From NCBI GenBank assembly GCA_903914955.1, contig CAIWRB010000020.1, positions 1 to 36,572 on the forward strand: DNA of 36,572 bases, read 5' to 3'. The notes beneath the pieces were generated by a model, which made no database searches, was not told the DNA's origin, and saw only the letters and a list, made by a program, of their open reading frames with translations. The position numbers were made by a program, and so were the translations under genes. How positions within the stretch are numbered: position 1 is the first letter of the stretch; each line of letters begins with the position of its first letter. Source of the stretch: an uncultured Chloroflexota bacterium. Lineage in GTDB: Bacteria > Chloroflexota > Anaerolineae > Anaerolineales > Villigracilaceae. This document shows positions 7,704-15,525 of this stretch, piece by piece.

Positions 7704-9530
7704 TTAGATAATCTCCAATTCCTTCAACTTGGATTCTGGCACCACGCCGTTGACCCATCCGCGCTTGTCGTAATATTCCACGAGCATGTCATCCAGTTCG
7801 CTGATGTGACCGATGCTGCCGCCCATGGTGGACGGTTCGGTGGTGAAGCGTTTGGGAAGTGTGTCGCTGCCTTCACCAAAGCCATTGAGATTGTTGATGT
7901 GGCGTTCGAGGTTGTAAACGCGTTCACCGACTTTGAGCAAGTCACCTGCGGTGGCAGTGATGCCTGTCATCGCTTCGTATTGCGCTGCAAATGAATCCAT
8001 GGATTCGGCGAAGGTTGCGAATTTGCAGACATCCAAACAATCAGTAACGGTGTGGACGTGCTGGAAGATGATAGTGAGCTCACCCTTGCCTTTCCAAGCA
8101 AGAGGATCCGTAATGGTGGTCGGGCCGAGCACGTTTCCAATTACTTCCGCGGCAGGTGTATAAGCGCGCAGGTGGCAGGCACCACGGTTGGATGTGGCAT
8201 AGCCGAGGCCCATGGCCTTAATGCCGCGCGGATCGTAAGCGGGGATGCCCTGTCCTTTGCAGGTCATGGCGAGTTCGGGATGTCCAAAGTGGGCGGCAGT
8301 GGCATTCGCGCCATCCGCCATGATATTGCCGAGTCCTTCGCGTCTGGCAATCATGCCGGCCATTTCAACCATCTTAGCGCCATCGCCCCAACTGATCTTG
8401 CCGTCACCGTTGGTATACCCCTTTTCGGAGGCTTCCATCCAAACCGAAAGCGGGTGACCGATCTCGATCGCGTCAAAGCCATAATCGTTGGCGCAATCGA
8501 TCATCTTGGCCACAACGCGGATATCATCATTGCCGCAGTTCGCGCCAGTTGACCAGGCGGGTTCGTATTCCACTGATTCCATCCGCAAGCCAGCGTATGG
8601 GCCGTCTTTGATCTCAACTTCCTTCTTGCAGGCAACTGGGCAGGCGTGACAGGTGGGGTTGCCTACGAGAATATTATCGTTGACATATTCACCACTGATC
8701 TTTTCAGCATGTTCATACGCTGTGAATTGACTGTTCTTGGCGGGCAAACCGCCGATGACGTTGGTCATGTTCATCAATACATTTGTGCCGTAGACGGAGA
8801 GTCCGCCTTTGCGCGGGGAGGTGACCACGCGCTCATCCATGATCTCAGCCAAGGCCTTGGTGTGGGCGATTTTCCATTTATCGCGATCCGCTGCTTTGAC
8901 TATCTTTTTTTCAGATTTGACGACAATGGCCTTCAGGTTCTTGCTTCCGCCAACGCAGCCTGTTCCGCCGCGGCCAGAGGCGCGATCATCTTCGTTCATC
9001 CAGCATGCGAACTTGACAAGGTTCTCGCCTGCAGTTCCGATCGCGATCACAGTTAAGTCTTTTTCGCCGTATTTATCCTTGAAATGTTTAATGGTATCGT
9101 GAACATTTTTGCCCCATACTTCTGAAGCGTCCAGCAATTCAAGTTTGTCATCATGGATATAGGCGTAGGTTGGTTTTTTAGCTTTGCCTTTGAAGACGAG
9201 GCCGTCGAAGCCAGCCCAGCGTAATCTGGCGGCCGACCAGCCGCCATGATGGGAATCAGTAACGGTTCCAGTCAGTGGCGATTTTGTCACGACGGCCATG
9301 CGTCCGCTCATGTTGGCTTCCGAGCCAGTCAGCGGGCCGTTCATAAAGCATAAAATATTATCTGGGGAAAGTGCATCTACTTTTGGACCGTTATCAAAAA
9401 CAAACTTCACACCAAGACCACGTCCCCCAATATATTTGCGAGCGTCATCTTCAGGTACAGGTTTAAATTCCACTTTGCCTGCGGTCAAATCGACCCATGC
9501 GATACGATTTGCATAGCCACCGAGTTCCAT
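7704..9530 (-). CDS. aor: Tungsten aldehyde:ferredoxin oxidoreductase (AOR family), 608 aa
   Basis: The enzyme oxidises aldehydes to acids with ferredoxin, or reduces acids in reverse, using a tungsten bis-pyranopterin and one [4Fe-4S] cluster in the cytoplasm. The N-terminal domain shows GGRGLGVKFVFD, the cofactor-binding GPLTGS...SPLTGTVTDSHHGG, and GRGGTGCVGGSKNLKA near 187-200. The cluster cysteines are C294, C297, C301 (CHACPVAC) and C502 (DCLDVC). VEYEPAW (about 320-326) and NRGACHL (H453) match the active-site Glu/His regions of the family. Full length is normal. The start has AGGAG eight bases upstream. It is monocistronic and convergent with its presumed maturase operon. The aldehyde substrate cannot be read from sequence. 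A benzoyl-CoA reductase BamB-like role is less likely because no bam genes are present. Confidence 0.93.
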   Translation of the reverse strand: MELGGYANRIAWVDLTAGKVEFKPVPEDDARKYIGGRGLGVKFVFDNGPKVDALSPDNILCFMNGPLTGSEANMSGRMAVVTKSPLTGTVTDSHHGGWSAARLRWAGFDGLVFKGKAKKPTYAYIHDDKLELLDASEVWGKNVHDTIKHFKDKYGEKDLTVIAIGTAGENLVKFACWMNEDDRASGRGGTGCVGGSKNLKAIVVKSEKKIVKAADRDKWKIAHTKALAEIMDERVVTSPRKGGLSVYGTNVLMNMTNVIGGLPAKNSQFTAYEHAEKISGEYVNDNILVGNPTCHACPVACKKEVEIKDGPYAGLRMESVEYEPAWSTGANCGNDDIRVVAKMIDCANDYGFDAIEIGHPLSVWMEASEKGYTNGDGKISWGDGAKMVEMAGMIARREGLGNIMADGANATAAHFGHPELAMTCKGQGIPAYDPRGIKAMGLGYATSNRGACHLRAYTPAAEVIGNVLGPTTITDPLAWKGKGELTIIFQHVHTVTDCLDVCKFATFAESMDSFAAQYEAMTGITATAGDLLKVGERVYNLERHINNLNGFGEGSDTLPKRFTTEPSTMGGSIGHISELDDMLVEYYDKRGWVNGVVPESKLKELEII

Positions 9531-9614
9531 TGTTGTTTCTCCTGTTTTTGATCAATATGGGCGTACCCAAAATAACAGCTTAGCGCTGCTTAGATAAAGC
9601 AGAGTAGCATTTAA

Positions 9615-9634
9615 AATTATTGAAGTCAATAATT
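9615..9634. promoter_or_regulatory. Perfect 9+9 dyad in the AOR leader/promoter region
   Basis: The sequence aattattga, two bases, then tcaataatt forms a perfect inverted repeat about 90 bases upstream of the AOR start. It is too AT-rich for a terminator and looks like an operator. The regulator is unknown. Confidence 0.45.
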
Positions 9635-9656
9635 AATGAAATACTTAATCGTAAAA

Positions 9657-9670
9657 GTGACATTTGTCAC
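9657..9670. promoter_or_regulatory. CRP/FNR-type operator GTGA-N6-TCAC between AOR and the divergent dehydrogenase
   Basis: A perfect dyad reads GTGA-CATTTG-TCAC, matching the core TGTGA-N6-TCACA consensus of the CRP/FNR superfamily. Its centre is 9663.5, about 130 bases from the AOR start and 90 from the divergent gene. An almost identical half-site arrangement lies upstream of hdrC at 19230-19243. Which gene it controls, and the effector, are unknown. Confidence 0.55.
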
Positions 9671-9730
9671 CCGGTCTTTGTTTTCAGCCAGCTATTTGAT
9701 ATGAGTTATACTTTCCCAACCAAAAACCTT

Positions 9731-9758
9731 AAATTGAAAATTGCGAATCAAAATGAAA
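9731..9758 (+). repeat. Degenerate heptamer tract at the start of the two-domain dehydrogenase gene
   Basis: Four in-phase seven-base units (aaattga, aaattgc, gaatcaa, aatgaaa) run through the leader and the ATG at 9753. It belongs with the heptamer tracts seen inside this gene. Only moderate confidence that it is more than AT-rich sequence. Confidence 0.4.
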
Positions 9759-11909
9759 CAACTCCTCCAAAACATCAAAAACGGAAATACTACTGTCGAA
9801 GAAGTCCCTGTGCCAACCCCGCGAGATGGTATGGCTCTCGTTAGAACGGCGGCATCGCTTGTCTCCGCAGGCACGGAGCGGATGATCGTTGAATTCGCCG
9901 AGAAAAGTTATCTTGGCAAGGCTCGTTCACGCCCTGATCTCGTCAAACAGGTAGTCGATAAAGCCCGCCGCGAAGGGCTTGTTCCAACTTTGCAGGCGGC
10001 TTTTAATCGTCTCGACCAACCGATGACGCTTGGTTATTCATCTGCTGGCACGATCGTTGCGCTCGGGAAAAATATGCAGGGCTATAAGGTCGGGCAGCGT
10101 GTGGCATGCGCGGGCGCGGGGTATGCTGTCCATGCCGAATACAATATTGTGCCGCGCAACCTTCTTACTCCGCTTCCAAAAAATGTTGATTTTGAATCCG
10201 CCGCCTTCACCACGCTCGGCTCGATTGCTCTTCATGGATTTCGTCTGGCTGAACCTCAACTTGGGGAGAACGTCGCCATCATTGGGTTGGGTCTATTAGG
10301 ATTATTGACGATTCAGCTCGCGTCTGCGGCTGGATGCAACGTCCTCGGCATTGACCTCGACCCGCGGAGGATTCAACTCGCATCCTCTCTTGGATTTGAA
10401 GCTGTTTCCCGCCAAAATGCAGAATCAGCGTCTCAGGCATTTACTGCCAACATTGGATTCGACTCCATCATCATCTGCGCAGACACATCCTCCAATGATC
10501 CGATCGAACTCGCAGGTGCAATCGCAAGAGACCGCGCCAAGGTTGTCGCTACGGGCGCAGTTGGATTGACCATTCCACGAAAAATATATTTCGAAAAAGA
10601 AATTTCATTGGTCAACTCCCGCTCCTATGGTCCCGGCCGTTATGATGCAAGTTACGAAGAAAATGGAATCGATTATCCAATTGGCTACGTCCGCTGGACA
10701 GAGGGTAGAAATTTTCAGGCTGTGGTCGATTTGATGGCAACTGGCAAGTTAAAAGTGATGCCGCTTATTTCGCATCGTTTCCCGATCGAAAACGCGGCGA
10801 CTGCCTATGAAGTGATTACAGGAAAGAAGAAAGAAACGTTTTTGGGAGTTTTGCTTACTTATCCTGATAGCGTTGAAAAGCTGGACAGTTTGAAAGTTAT
10901 TAAGTTCAACGTTCAAACTGTCAAACGTTCCAGTATTGTGAAGCTTGGTGTTTTAGGCGCGGGTTTGTATGCCAACTCAACTTTGCTCCCCGTCATAAAA
11001 AACAATAAAGATTTTGAATTGGTAGGCATTGCTTCTTCCGGCGGATTGCATGCGCAGCACTCAGGTAAAAAATTTGGATTTCAATATGCAACATCCAGTG
11101 AAGATGAAATTATCAACGACCCAAACATCAATACCGTTGCTATTCTCACCCGACACGACTCTCATGCGGAATTGGTTGTCAAAGCCTTGCAGGCGGGCAA
11201 ACATGTCTTTGTTGAAAAGCCGCTCGCAATTAATAGGAAACAGATATCAGCCATCAGTAATCAGTTACTGAAAACTGATAACGGTTTATTGCTCACTGGT
11301 TTCAATCGCAGATTTTCTCCCCTTGCCCAACAACTTTCTACTTTCTACAAAGATCGAAATGAACCTTTGCATGCGCACTATAGAGTTAACGCTGGTTACA
11401 TTCCGCTCAATCACTGGACTCAAGACCCAATCCTCGGCGGCGGACGGATCATCGGCGAAGCCTGTCACTTTATTGATCTGATAACCTTTATCGTTGGTGA
11501 AGCGCCTATTAAAGTCAGTACTCACGCGCTGGCTGATCATGGAAAATATCGCGAGGACAATGTTTCGATGACTTTTACGTTCCCTGATGGCTCTATCGGT
11601 GTAGTGGATTATCTTGCCAACGGCGATAAATCATTCCCCAAGGAACGGCTCGAGGTGTTTTGTGCAGGGAAAATAGCGATACTCAATGATTATGTAAAAT
11701 TGGAATTCATCGAAAACGGAAAGCGGAAAACAAAAAGCGGAGTACAAAATAAAGGCTGGAGGCGCGAAATGGAAATCTTCGCCAGTGCCATTCGTGAAGG
11801 CGGTCAACCGCCGATTCCATATGAGCAATTGTTCGGTGTGACCGAGGCCACATTCGCAGCGGTCGAGTCTTTGCGGACGCAGACAGCAATAAAAATCGCG
11901 AAGGTGTAA
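9753..11909 (+). CDS. Bi-domain oxidoreductase: medium-chain dehydrogenase fused to Gfo/Idh/MocA, 718 aa
   Basis: Residues 1-375 are a zinc-type medium-chain alcohol dehydrogenase-like domain with a Rossmann motif GLGLLGLLTIQLA; residues 385-718 are a Gfo/Idh/MocA oxidoreductase with GVLGAGLYANSTLLP, the EKPLAI motif and GGRIIGEACHFIDL. Such fusions are known from polysaccharide gene clusters, where they are thought to alter sugar substrates, but no reaction is firmly assigned. ATG at 9753 is chosen (MKQLLQNIKNG is the conserved beginning) over a TTG at 9741; no clear Shine-Dalgarno is seen. The gene is unusual for containing several heptamer repeat tracts: at its start, in the interdomain linker, on a surface stretch of domain two, and near the C-terminus. 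A terminator follows. It is transcribed alone. Confidence 0.88.
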   Translation: MKQLLQNIKNGNTTVEEVPVPTPRDGMALVRTAASLVSAGTERMIVEFAEKSYLGKARSRPDLVKQVVDKARREGLVPTLQAAFNRLDQPMTLGYSSAGTIVALGKNMQGYKVGQRVACAGAGYAVHAEYNIVPRNLLTPLPKNVDFESAAFTTLGSIALHGFRLAEPQLGENVAIIGLGLLGLLTIQLASAAGCNVLGIDLDPRRIQLASSLGFEAVSRQNAESASQAFTANIGFDSIIICADTSSNDPIELAGAIARDRAKVVATGAVGLTIPRKIYFEKEISLVNSRSYGPGRYDASYEENGIDYPIGYVRWTEGRNFQAVVDLMATGKLKVMPLISHRFPIENAATAYEVITGKKKETFLGVLLTYPDSVEKLDSLKVIKFNVQTVKRSSIVKLGVLGAGLYANSTLLPVIKNNKDFELVGIASSGGLHAQHSGKKFGFQYATSSEDEIINDPNINTVAILTRHDSHAELVVKALQAGKHVFVEKPLAINRKQISAISNQLLKTDNGLLLTGFNRRFSPLAQQLSTFYKDRNEPLHAHYRVNAGYIPLNHWTQDPILGGGRIIGEACHFIDLITFIVGEAPIKVSTHALADHGKYREDNVSMTFTFPDGSIGVVDYLANGDKSFPKERLEVFCAGKIAILNDYVKLEFIENGKRKTKSGVQNKGWRREMEIFASAIREGGQPPIPYEQLFGVTEATFAAVESLRTQTAIKIAKV
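10905..10932 (+). repeat. Heptamer tract in the interdomain linker, with local inverted repeat
   Basis: Units ttcaacg, ttcaaac, tgtcaaa and cgttcca follow one another in seven-base phase. The bases just upstream (from about 10884) form a near-perfect 15-base inverted partner of part of this tract. It encodes the linker (residues about 379-393) between the two enzyme domains. The same 14-mer, ttcaacgttcaaac, recurs in the panB tail at 21333-21346. Confidence 0.6.
11241..11282 (+). repeat. Heptamer tract inside the Gfo/Idh/MocA domain
   Basis: Six consecutive seven-base units begin cagatat, cagccat, cagtaat, cagttac and end tgaaaac, tgataac. The tract stays in frame and encodes a stretch containing KQISAISNQLLK just after the EKPLAI motif, at a position where a surface helix is expected. 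Confidence 0.6.
11712..11753 (+). repeat. Heptamer tract near the 3' end of the two-domain dehydrogenase gene
   Basis: Seven-base units (gaaaacg, gaaagcg, gaaaaca, aaaagcg, gagtaca, aaataaa) run in phase. They encode a basic stretch NGKRKTKSGVQNK. The unit differs from those of the other tracts in the gene. Confidence 0.55.
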
Positions 11910-11945
11910 AGTTTTTAGTCAGTAAACTCTGGCAGAGAAAAAATG

Positions 11946-11974
11946 AAAGGGTCGTCAAATTAAGACGACCCTTT
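11946..11974 (+). terminator. Intrinsic terminator after the two-domain dehydrogenase gene
   Basis: An 11-base perfect stem (11946-11956 with 11964-11974) with a seven-base loop is followed by a T-run. It may also serve the minus-strand hydrogenase operon that ends at 12058. Confidence 0.9.
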
Positions 11975-12057
11975 TTGCTTTTAGCATTTCATACTCGATG
12001 AATAATCACACTTTCGCTGGTTTTGATAAGCCAAAGGACTAAGCCAGGTTGATTCAG

Positions 12058-12525
12058 TTATTTCGAAACCCCCAATAAATTCAGTGTCGCACGTGCCGCA
12101 ATTGGCACAGCCGCGCGTACTTCGGGCGTTAACTCGTCGCTAAATTCAAAAATTTGTTCCGTGGTAATACCCACGACCATGATGTGTTTTGGCAATTTCG
12201 CGCCCAACTGACTGCCGATTTCCAAGGCGTTTTGCAGAGATGTATCATGCACGCTCGTTGTATGGAATGCTGAATAGTTTGGCATATCCTCCAGCCGCAG
12301 GACGAGAACCGATCCCATTGTCTCATCGGACTTGAATGCATCTATCAAAATGGCATTATCGTAGCCGACAAGATGCTCCATCAAACTGATGCCGCCCAGC
12401 GAAAGAAAATCCACATCCACAGGCGCTCCTGCAGGTAATTGATTTTTCACTTCTTCAGCGACTTTCCAGCCAACGCCGTCGTCACCCAGAATGGGATTAC
12501 CGAGCCCAATAACTAAAGTTTTCAT
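12058..12525 (-). CDS. NiFe-hydrogenase maturation protease (HyaD/HycI family), 155 aa
   Basis: This endopeptidase clips the C-terminal tail of the large subunit after nickel insertion. The conserved GLGNPILGDDGVG is at residues 7-19, where D16 replaces the usual metal-binding Glu; D62 (LIDAFKS) and H93 (SVHDTSL) are the other expected nickel ligands. ATG at 12525 begins the conserved MKTLVIGLGNP; a TTG at 12555 is also in frame but improbable. It is the last gene of the hdr-mvh operon, 42 bases after mvhA, whose product still carries the tail that this protease should remove. Confidence 0.93.
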   Translation of the reverse strand: MKTLVIGLGNPILGDDGVGWKVAEEVKNQLPAGAPVDVDFLSLGGISLMEHLVGYDNAILIDAFKSDETMGSVLVLRLEDMPNYSAFHTTSVHDTSLQNALEIGSQLGAKLPKHIMVVGITTEQIFEFSDELTPEVRAAVPIAARATLNLLGVSK

Positions 12526-12567
12526 GATGATATTCTCGCTTCTTTCCAAGCCCAATCTTGATTCTGT

Positions 12568-14034
12568 TCAACAAAACTGTTTCAGTACATTGACCGGATT
12601 CCCATCCGCGCCCCGAATGGTGATCTCCAAAGGCATTTGACCAGGCAATGAATGGGTTGCGCAACCAAAACAAGGGTCATACGCTCGGAACGCCATCTCG
12701 ACCATGTTCAGCAGACCTTCATTCACGACGCCGTTTTTGATGAGGCTCGTCGCTGCCTTGTGTGTGGACATCTGAATCGGTGCGTAGTTGTTGGTGGTGC
12801 CAACGATGAGATTCACTTTGGTTACGATGCCCCGTTCATCGGTCCAGTAATGATGTGTGAGAGTGCCGCGCGGCGCCTCGACGATTCCGATTCCTTCCGT
12901 TGGAATTTGAGTCGGTTTGGTGTGGACATTCGGCGATGTGATCTCAGGGTCAGTCGCCAATTCCACCCAGCGTTCTGCGGCGTATAGTAATTCAACCAGC
13001 CGCGCCCAATGTGTGGCAAGGCGTTGATGGACGGGTTTGCCGCCGAGCGTTGCGTAAAATCTTTCGTACTCTTCCTGCGCGTGCGGAGTGGCCATGCCGT
13101 CGGAGGCGTTCAGCCGTGAAAGCGGAGTGGCCATGTAAACGCCAGAATCTTCGCCGTCTACAAAACCTTTCCAGCCAATTTTTTTGAGATATGGGAATTT
13201 GAGATAGGTCCACGGTTCAACATGTTCGGCGATATGTTCAGTGTATTCCTTCGGCGCGTATTTGATGAACTCTTTTCCGTTCGGGTCTACCACGCGTACT
13301 TTGCCATCGTAGAAGTTGACTTTGTGATTCTCATCCACTAGACCCATGTAATAGGTGCGGTGTGTATATATATCGCCGAGGATCAGATCAACATAGGCTT
13401 TATTGCCAAGTACAATGTCATCGAAAATTTTGAGGCTGAATTGTGCGAAGTCAATCGCCCAGCGTCCCATTTCTTCGATCTCTTTGCGTTGTTCTTCGGT
13501 GATGCCCTTTGTCATGCCGCCAGGGATGGATGTGCATGGATGAACTTTGCGCCCGCCGAGCATTTCAACGACAGTGTGCCCAACTTTGCGCATTTGAATG
13601 ACCTTGCCGCCGATCTCCAACCCTACTTTATGGATCACGCCCAAAATGTTTCTTTCTGCAACGGGTGCATCGGGTCCCATCACGAAATCGGGTCCGCCCA
13701 GCGCGTAGAAGTGAGTCGTGTGATCGGTGCAATAGAACGCGGAATAAAGCAGCTCGCGCAGCATCTTTGCTGTGTGCGGCGGATCAACTTTGTAAACCAT
13801 GTCTGCTGCTTTGGATGCCGCCATGTGATGCGCCTCGGGGCATACCCCGCAAATACGATTTGTAAGAAGCGGCATTTCTTCAATGGGGCGGCCTACGCAG
13901 AATCGCTCAAAGCCGCGCAGCTCGGGAATCTGAAAATAGGAATTGGAGACATTGCCTTGATCGTCGAGAAAGATCTCGATCTTGCCGTGACCTTCGAGAC
14001 GGGTGATGGGGTCAATGGATATTCGTTGAGTCAT
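12568..14034 (-). CDS. mvhA: NiFe hydrogenase large subunit, MvhA-like (group 3c), 488 aa
   Basis: This subunit holds the NiFe(CN)2CO site that splits or makes H2. The N-terminal ligand motif RICGVC has C62 and C65, with an AHH following. The C-terminal motif DPCFGCATH has C455, C458 and H461. Twenty-seven residues follow that histidine, the tail expected to be removed by the adjacent protease. ATG at 14034 is chosen, giving MTQRISIDPITRLEGHGK with GGAG eight bases upstream; an earlier in-frame start at 14061 would overlap the previous gene. It lies 11 bases after mvhG. Partners in the operon (MvhD, HdrABC) point to the F420-nonreducing, heterodisulfide-linked group 3c rather than bidirectional HoxH. 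Confidence 0.94.
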   Translation of the reverse strand: MTQRISIDPITRLEGHGKIEIFLDDQGNVSNSYFQIPELRGFERFCVGRPIEEMPLLTNRICGVCPEAHHMAASKAADMVYKVDPPHTAKMLRELLYSAFYCTDHTTHFYALGGPDFVMGPDAPVAERNILGVIHKVGLEIGGKVIQMRKVGHTVVEMLGGRKVHPCTSIPGGMTKGITEEQRKEIEEMGRWAIDFAQFSLKIFDDIVLGNKAYVDLILGDIYTHRTYYMGLVDENHKVNFYDGKVRVVDPNGKEFIKYAPKEYTEHIAEHVEPWTYLKFPYLKKIGWKGFVDGEDSGVYMATPLSRLNASDGMATPHAQEEYERFYATLGGKPVHQRLATHWARLVELLYAAERWVELATDPEITSPNVHTKPTQIPTEGIGIVEAPRGTLTHHYWTDERGIVTKVNLIVGTTNNYAPIQMSTHKAATSLIKNGVVNEGLLNMVEMAFRAYDPCFGCATHSLPGQMPLEITIRGADGNPVNVLKQFC

Positions 14035-14045
14035 GATTTTCTCCT

Positions 14046-15035
14046 CTACGCCTTTTCCCATGCGGACTTGGTTGCCTTCATCAATGACCCCGCCAGGTTG
14101 AAACGATAGACCTGGCCAGTTGGGTCAGGGATGCCATCCAGAATGTGTTCAATTTCTTCGGGCGTATTCGCGTCAATGACAGAGGCAAATGCTGTGATCA
14201 ATCGCGCGCCGTAATCTATGACCCCCTCTGCAGGTCCATAACATCCGATACACTGCGCCCCCGCTTGCGGACAGCGCGCGTTACATCCACTGCGTGTGGC
14301 GGGACCATTGCACGGCACGCCTTGTTCGAGGATGCAGAGAGTCGGGTCAGCAGGCGCGATGTCTTGAATGCGCTTGAATTCTTTGACCATCTTCACGTTG
14401 CGCGTGCGCGGACATTCATCGCAGACCGTTGAGTTGCCCACTCCGATCACGGAACCTTTTGGCGGCAGTTCCGCTTTCCCTTTGATTACATCAATCACCA
14501 GATCGATCACCGCCGCGACCTGATGCGATTCAGGCGGACAGCCAGGCATGAAGTAATCCACATCCACCACCTGCTCGAGCGGACGCACAACTTTTGACAG
14601 CGTAGGAATGTGCAATTCACCTTCTGGTACATCAACTGTTGTACGCGGATAAATCTCATTTGGATTGTCAGTCGTAATGGTGTTGAACGCCGTGTAAACA
14701 ATATCGCCCACTGGACTCAAATTAGCAAGTCCTGGGATACAGCCTTCGCAGGCGCAGGAACCAAACGCTACCAGTATTTTCGATTTCCGCCTCAGCAGTT
14801 TCGCGAGGCGTTCATTTTCATCGTTGCGAATTCCACCGTTGAAGAGTGTCAGCAGGATCGAGTCGTCTTCCATGGCTTCCACGTCTTTATATTTTGCATC
14901 CATGGCGACAGGCCAGAAGACGATATCAAAGTTGGCATCGACATCCAGAATTTTTTCGTGGGTGTTGAGGACTGCGATCTCACAACCGCCGCAAGAGGCG
15001 GCCCAGTACATGGCGAATTTTGGCTTTGCGTTCAT
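14046..15035 (-). CDS. mvhG: NiFe hydrogenase small subunit, MvhG-like, 329 aa
   Basis: The electron-transfer subunit carries Fe-S clusters from the NiFe site to MvhD. Proximal-cluster cysteines appear as CGGC (C15, C18), GSCACEG and PGCPP. Further clusters are supplied by TVCDECPRTR and a Cys-rich C-terminal segment running from CILEQGVPC to GAQCIGCYGP. There is no twin-arginine signal, so the enzyme is cytoplasmic. The ATG overlaps the mvhD stop as ATGA, implying coupled translation. Length is somewhat above the smallest family members, and no fusion is apparent. Confidence 0.93.
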   Translation of the reverse strand: MNAKPKFAMYWAASCGGCEIAVLNTHEKILDVDANFDIVFWPVAMDAKYKDVEAMEDDSILLTLFNGGIRNDENERLAKLLRRKSKILVAFGSCACEGCIPGLANLSPVGDIVYTAFNTITTDNPNEIYPRTTVDVPEGELHIPTLSKVVRPLEQVVDVDYFMPGCPPESHQVAAVIDLVIDVIKGKAELPPKGSVIGVGNSTVCDECPRTRNVKMVKEFKRIQDIAPADPTLCILEQGVPCNGPATRSGCNARCPQAGAQCIGCYGPAEGVIDYGARLITAFASVIDANTPEEIEHILDGIPDPTGQVYRFNLAGSLMKATKSAWEKA

Positions 15036-15508
15036 GCGGGCACCTCTTCAAGCTTGGAAATTTCTTCCTGCAAATTTTCAAGACCCGCGGCTGGTTTGCC
15101 CCAATTCAGCGGTCCTAGCTTTCTTACCTCTTCCACGAATAAAGTCGTCTCACTTGCAAATCTTGCGCCTTCCGCCGCGCTTGCCCAAACAAGTTTCACA
15201 CGTTCGGGTTCAATACCCAAACCTGATAGCACGCGTTTGAGTAAAAGATAACGACGCAGGGCTTTGAAATTTTGCTCGATGTAATGACATTCACCAGGGT
15301 GACAGCCCGTGATCATCACTCCGTCTGCTCCTGCTGAAAGGGCCCGAAGCACAAAGGTCGGGTCGAGGCGGCCTGAGCACATCAAGCGGATCAGTCTCAC
15401 ATTCGGTGCATACTTCATTCGCGCAGTCCCAGCTAGATCTGATGCGCGATAGCTGCACCAGTTGCAGGTAAATCCGATAATCGTTGGTTCAAAATGATCA
15501 TTGTCCAT
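15032..15508 (-). CDS. mvhD: MvhD-like hydrogenase iron-sulfur subunit, 158 aa
   Basis: MvhD carries a [2Fe-2S] cluster and links hydrogenase to HdrA. The family cysteines are C15 and C18 (FTCNWCSY), C44 (MCSGRLDP), and C69 and C74 (GCHPGECHY). ATG at 15508 is preferred over one at 15529 because AGGAG stands seven bases upstream and the later start avoids overlap with hdrA. The C-terminal 40 residues are charged and less conserved. It overlaps mvhG by four bases. Here mvhD is separate, whereas some bacteria fuse it to HdrA. Confidence 0.93.
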   Translation of the reverse strand: MDNDHFEPTIIGFTCNWCSYRASDLAGTARMKYAPNVRLIRLMCSGRLDPTFVLRALSAGADGVMITGCHPGECHYIEQNFKALRRYLLLKRVLSGLGIEPERVKLVWASAAEGARFASETTLFVEEVRKLGPLNWGKPAAGLENLQEEISKLEEVPA

Positions 15509-15525
15509 AAGATTCTCCTGACACA

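Noticed and set aside
7704-9530. AOR-family gene as benzoyl-CoA reductase BamB
   Set aside because: BamB belongs to the same family, but no bamC-I genes are present; the radical SAM and MoaD neighbours fit an AOR. Hdr-like genes nearby are a complete Mvh-linked set, not the Bam type.
13360-14109. 249-codon open frame on the plus strand, antisense to mvhA
   Set aside because: It mirrors the codon bias of the real gene, has no family motif and no ribosome site, while mvhA beneath it has complete NiFe ligands.
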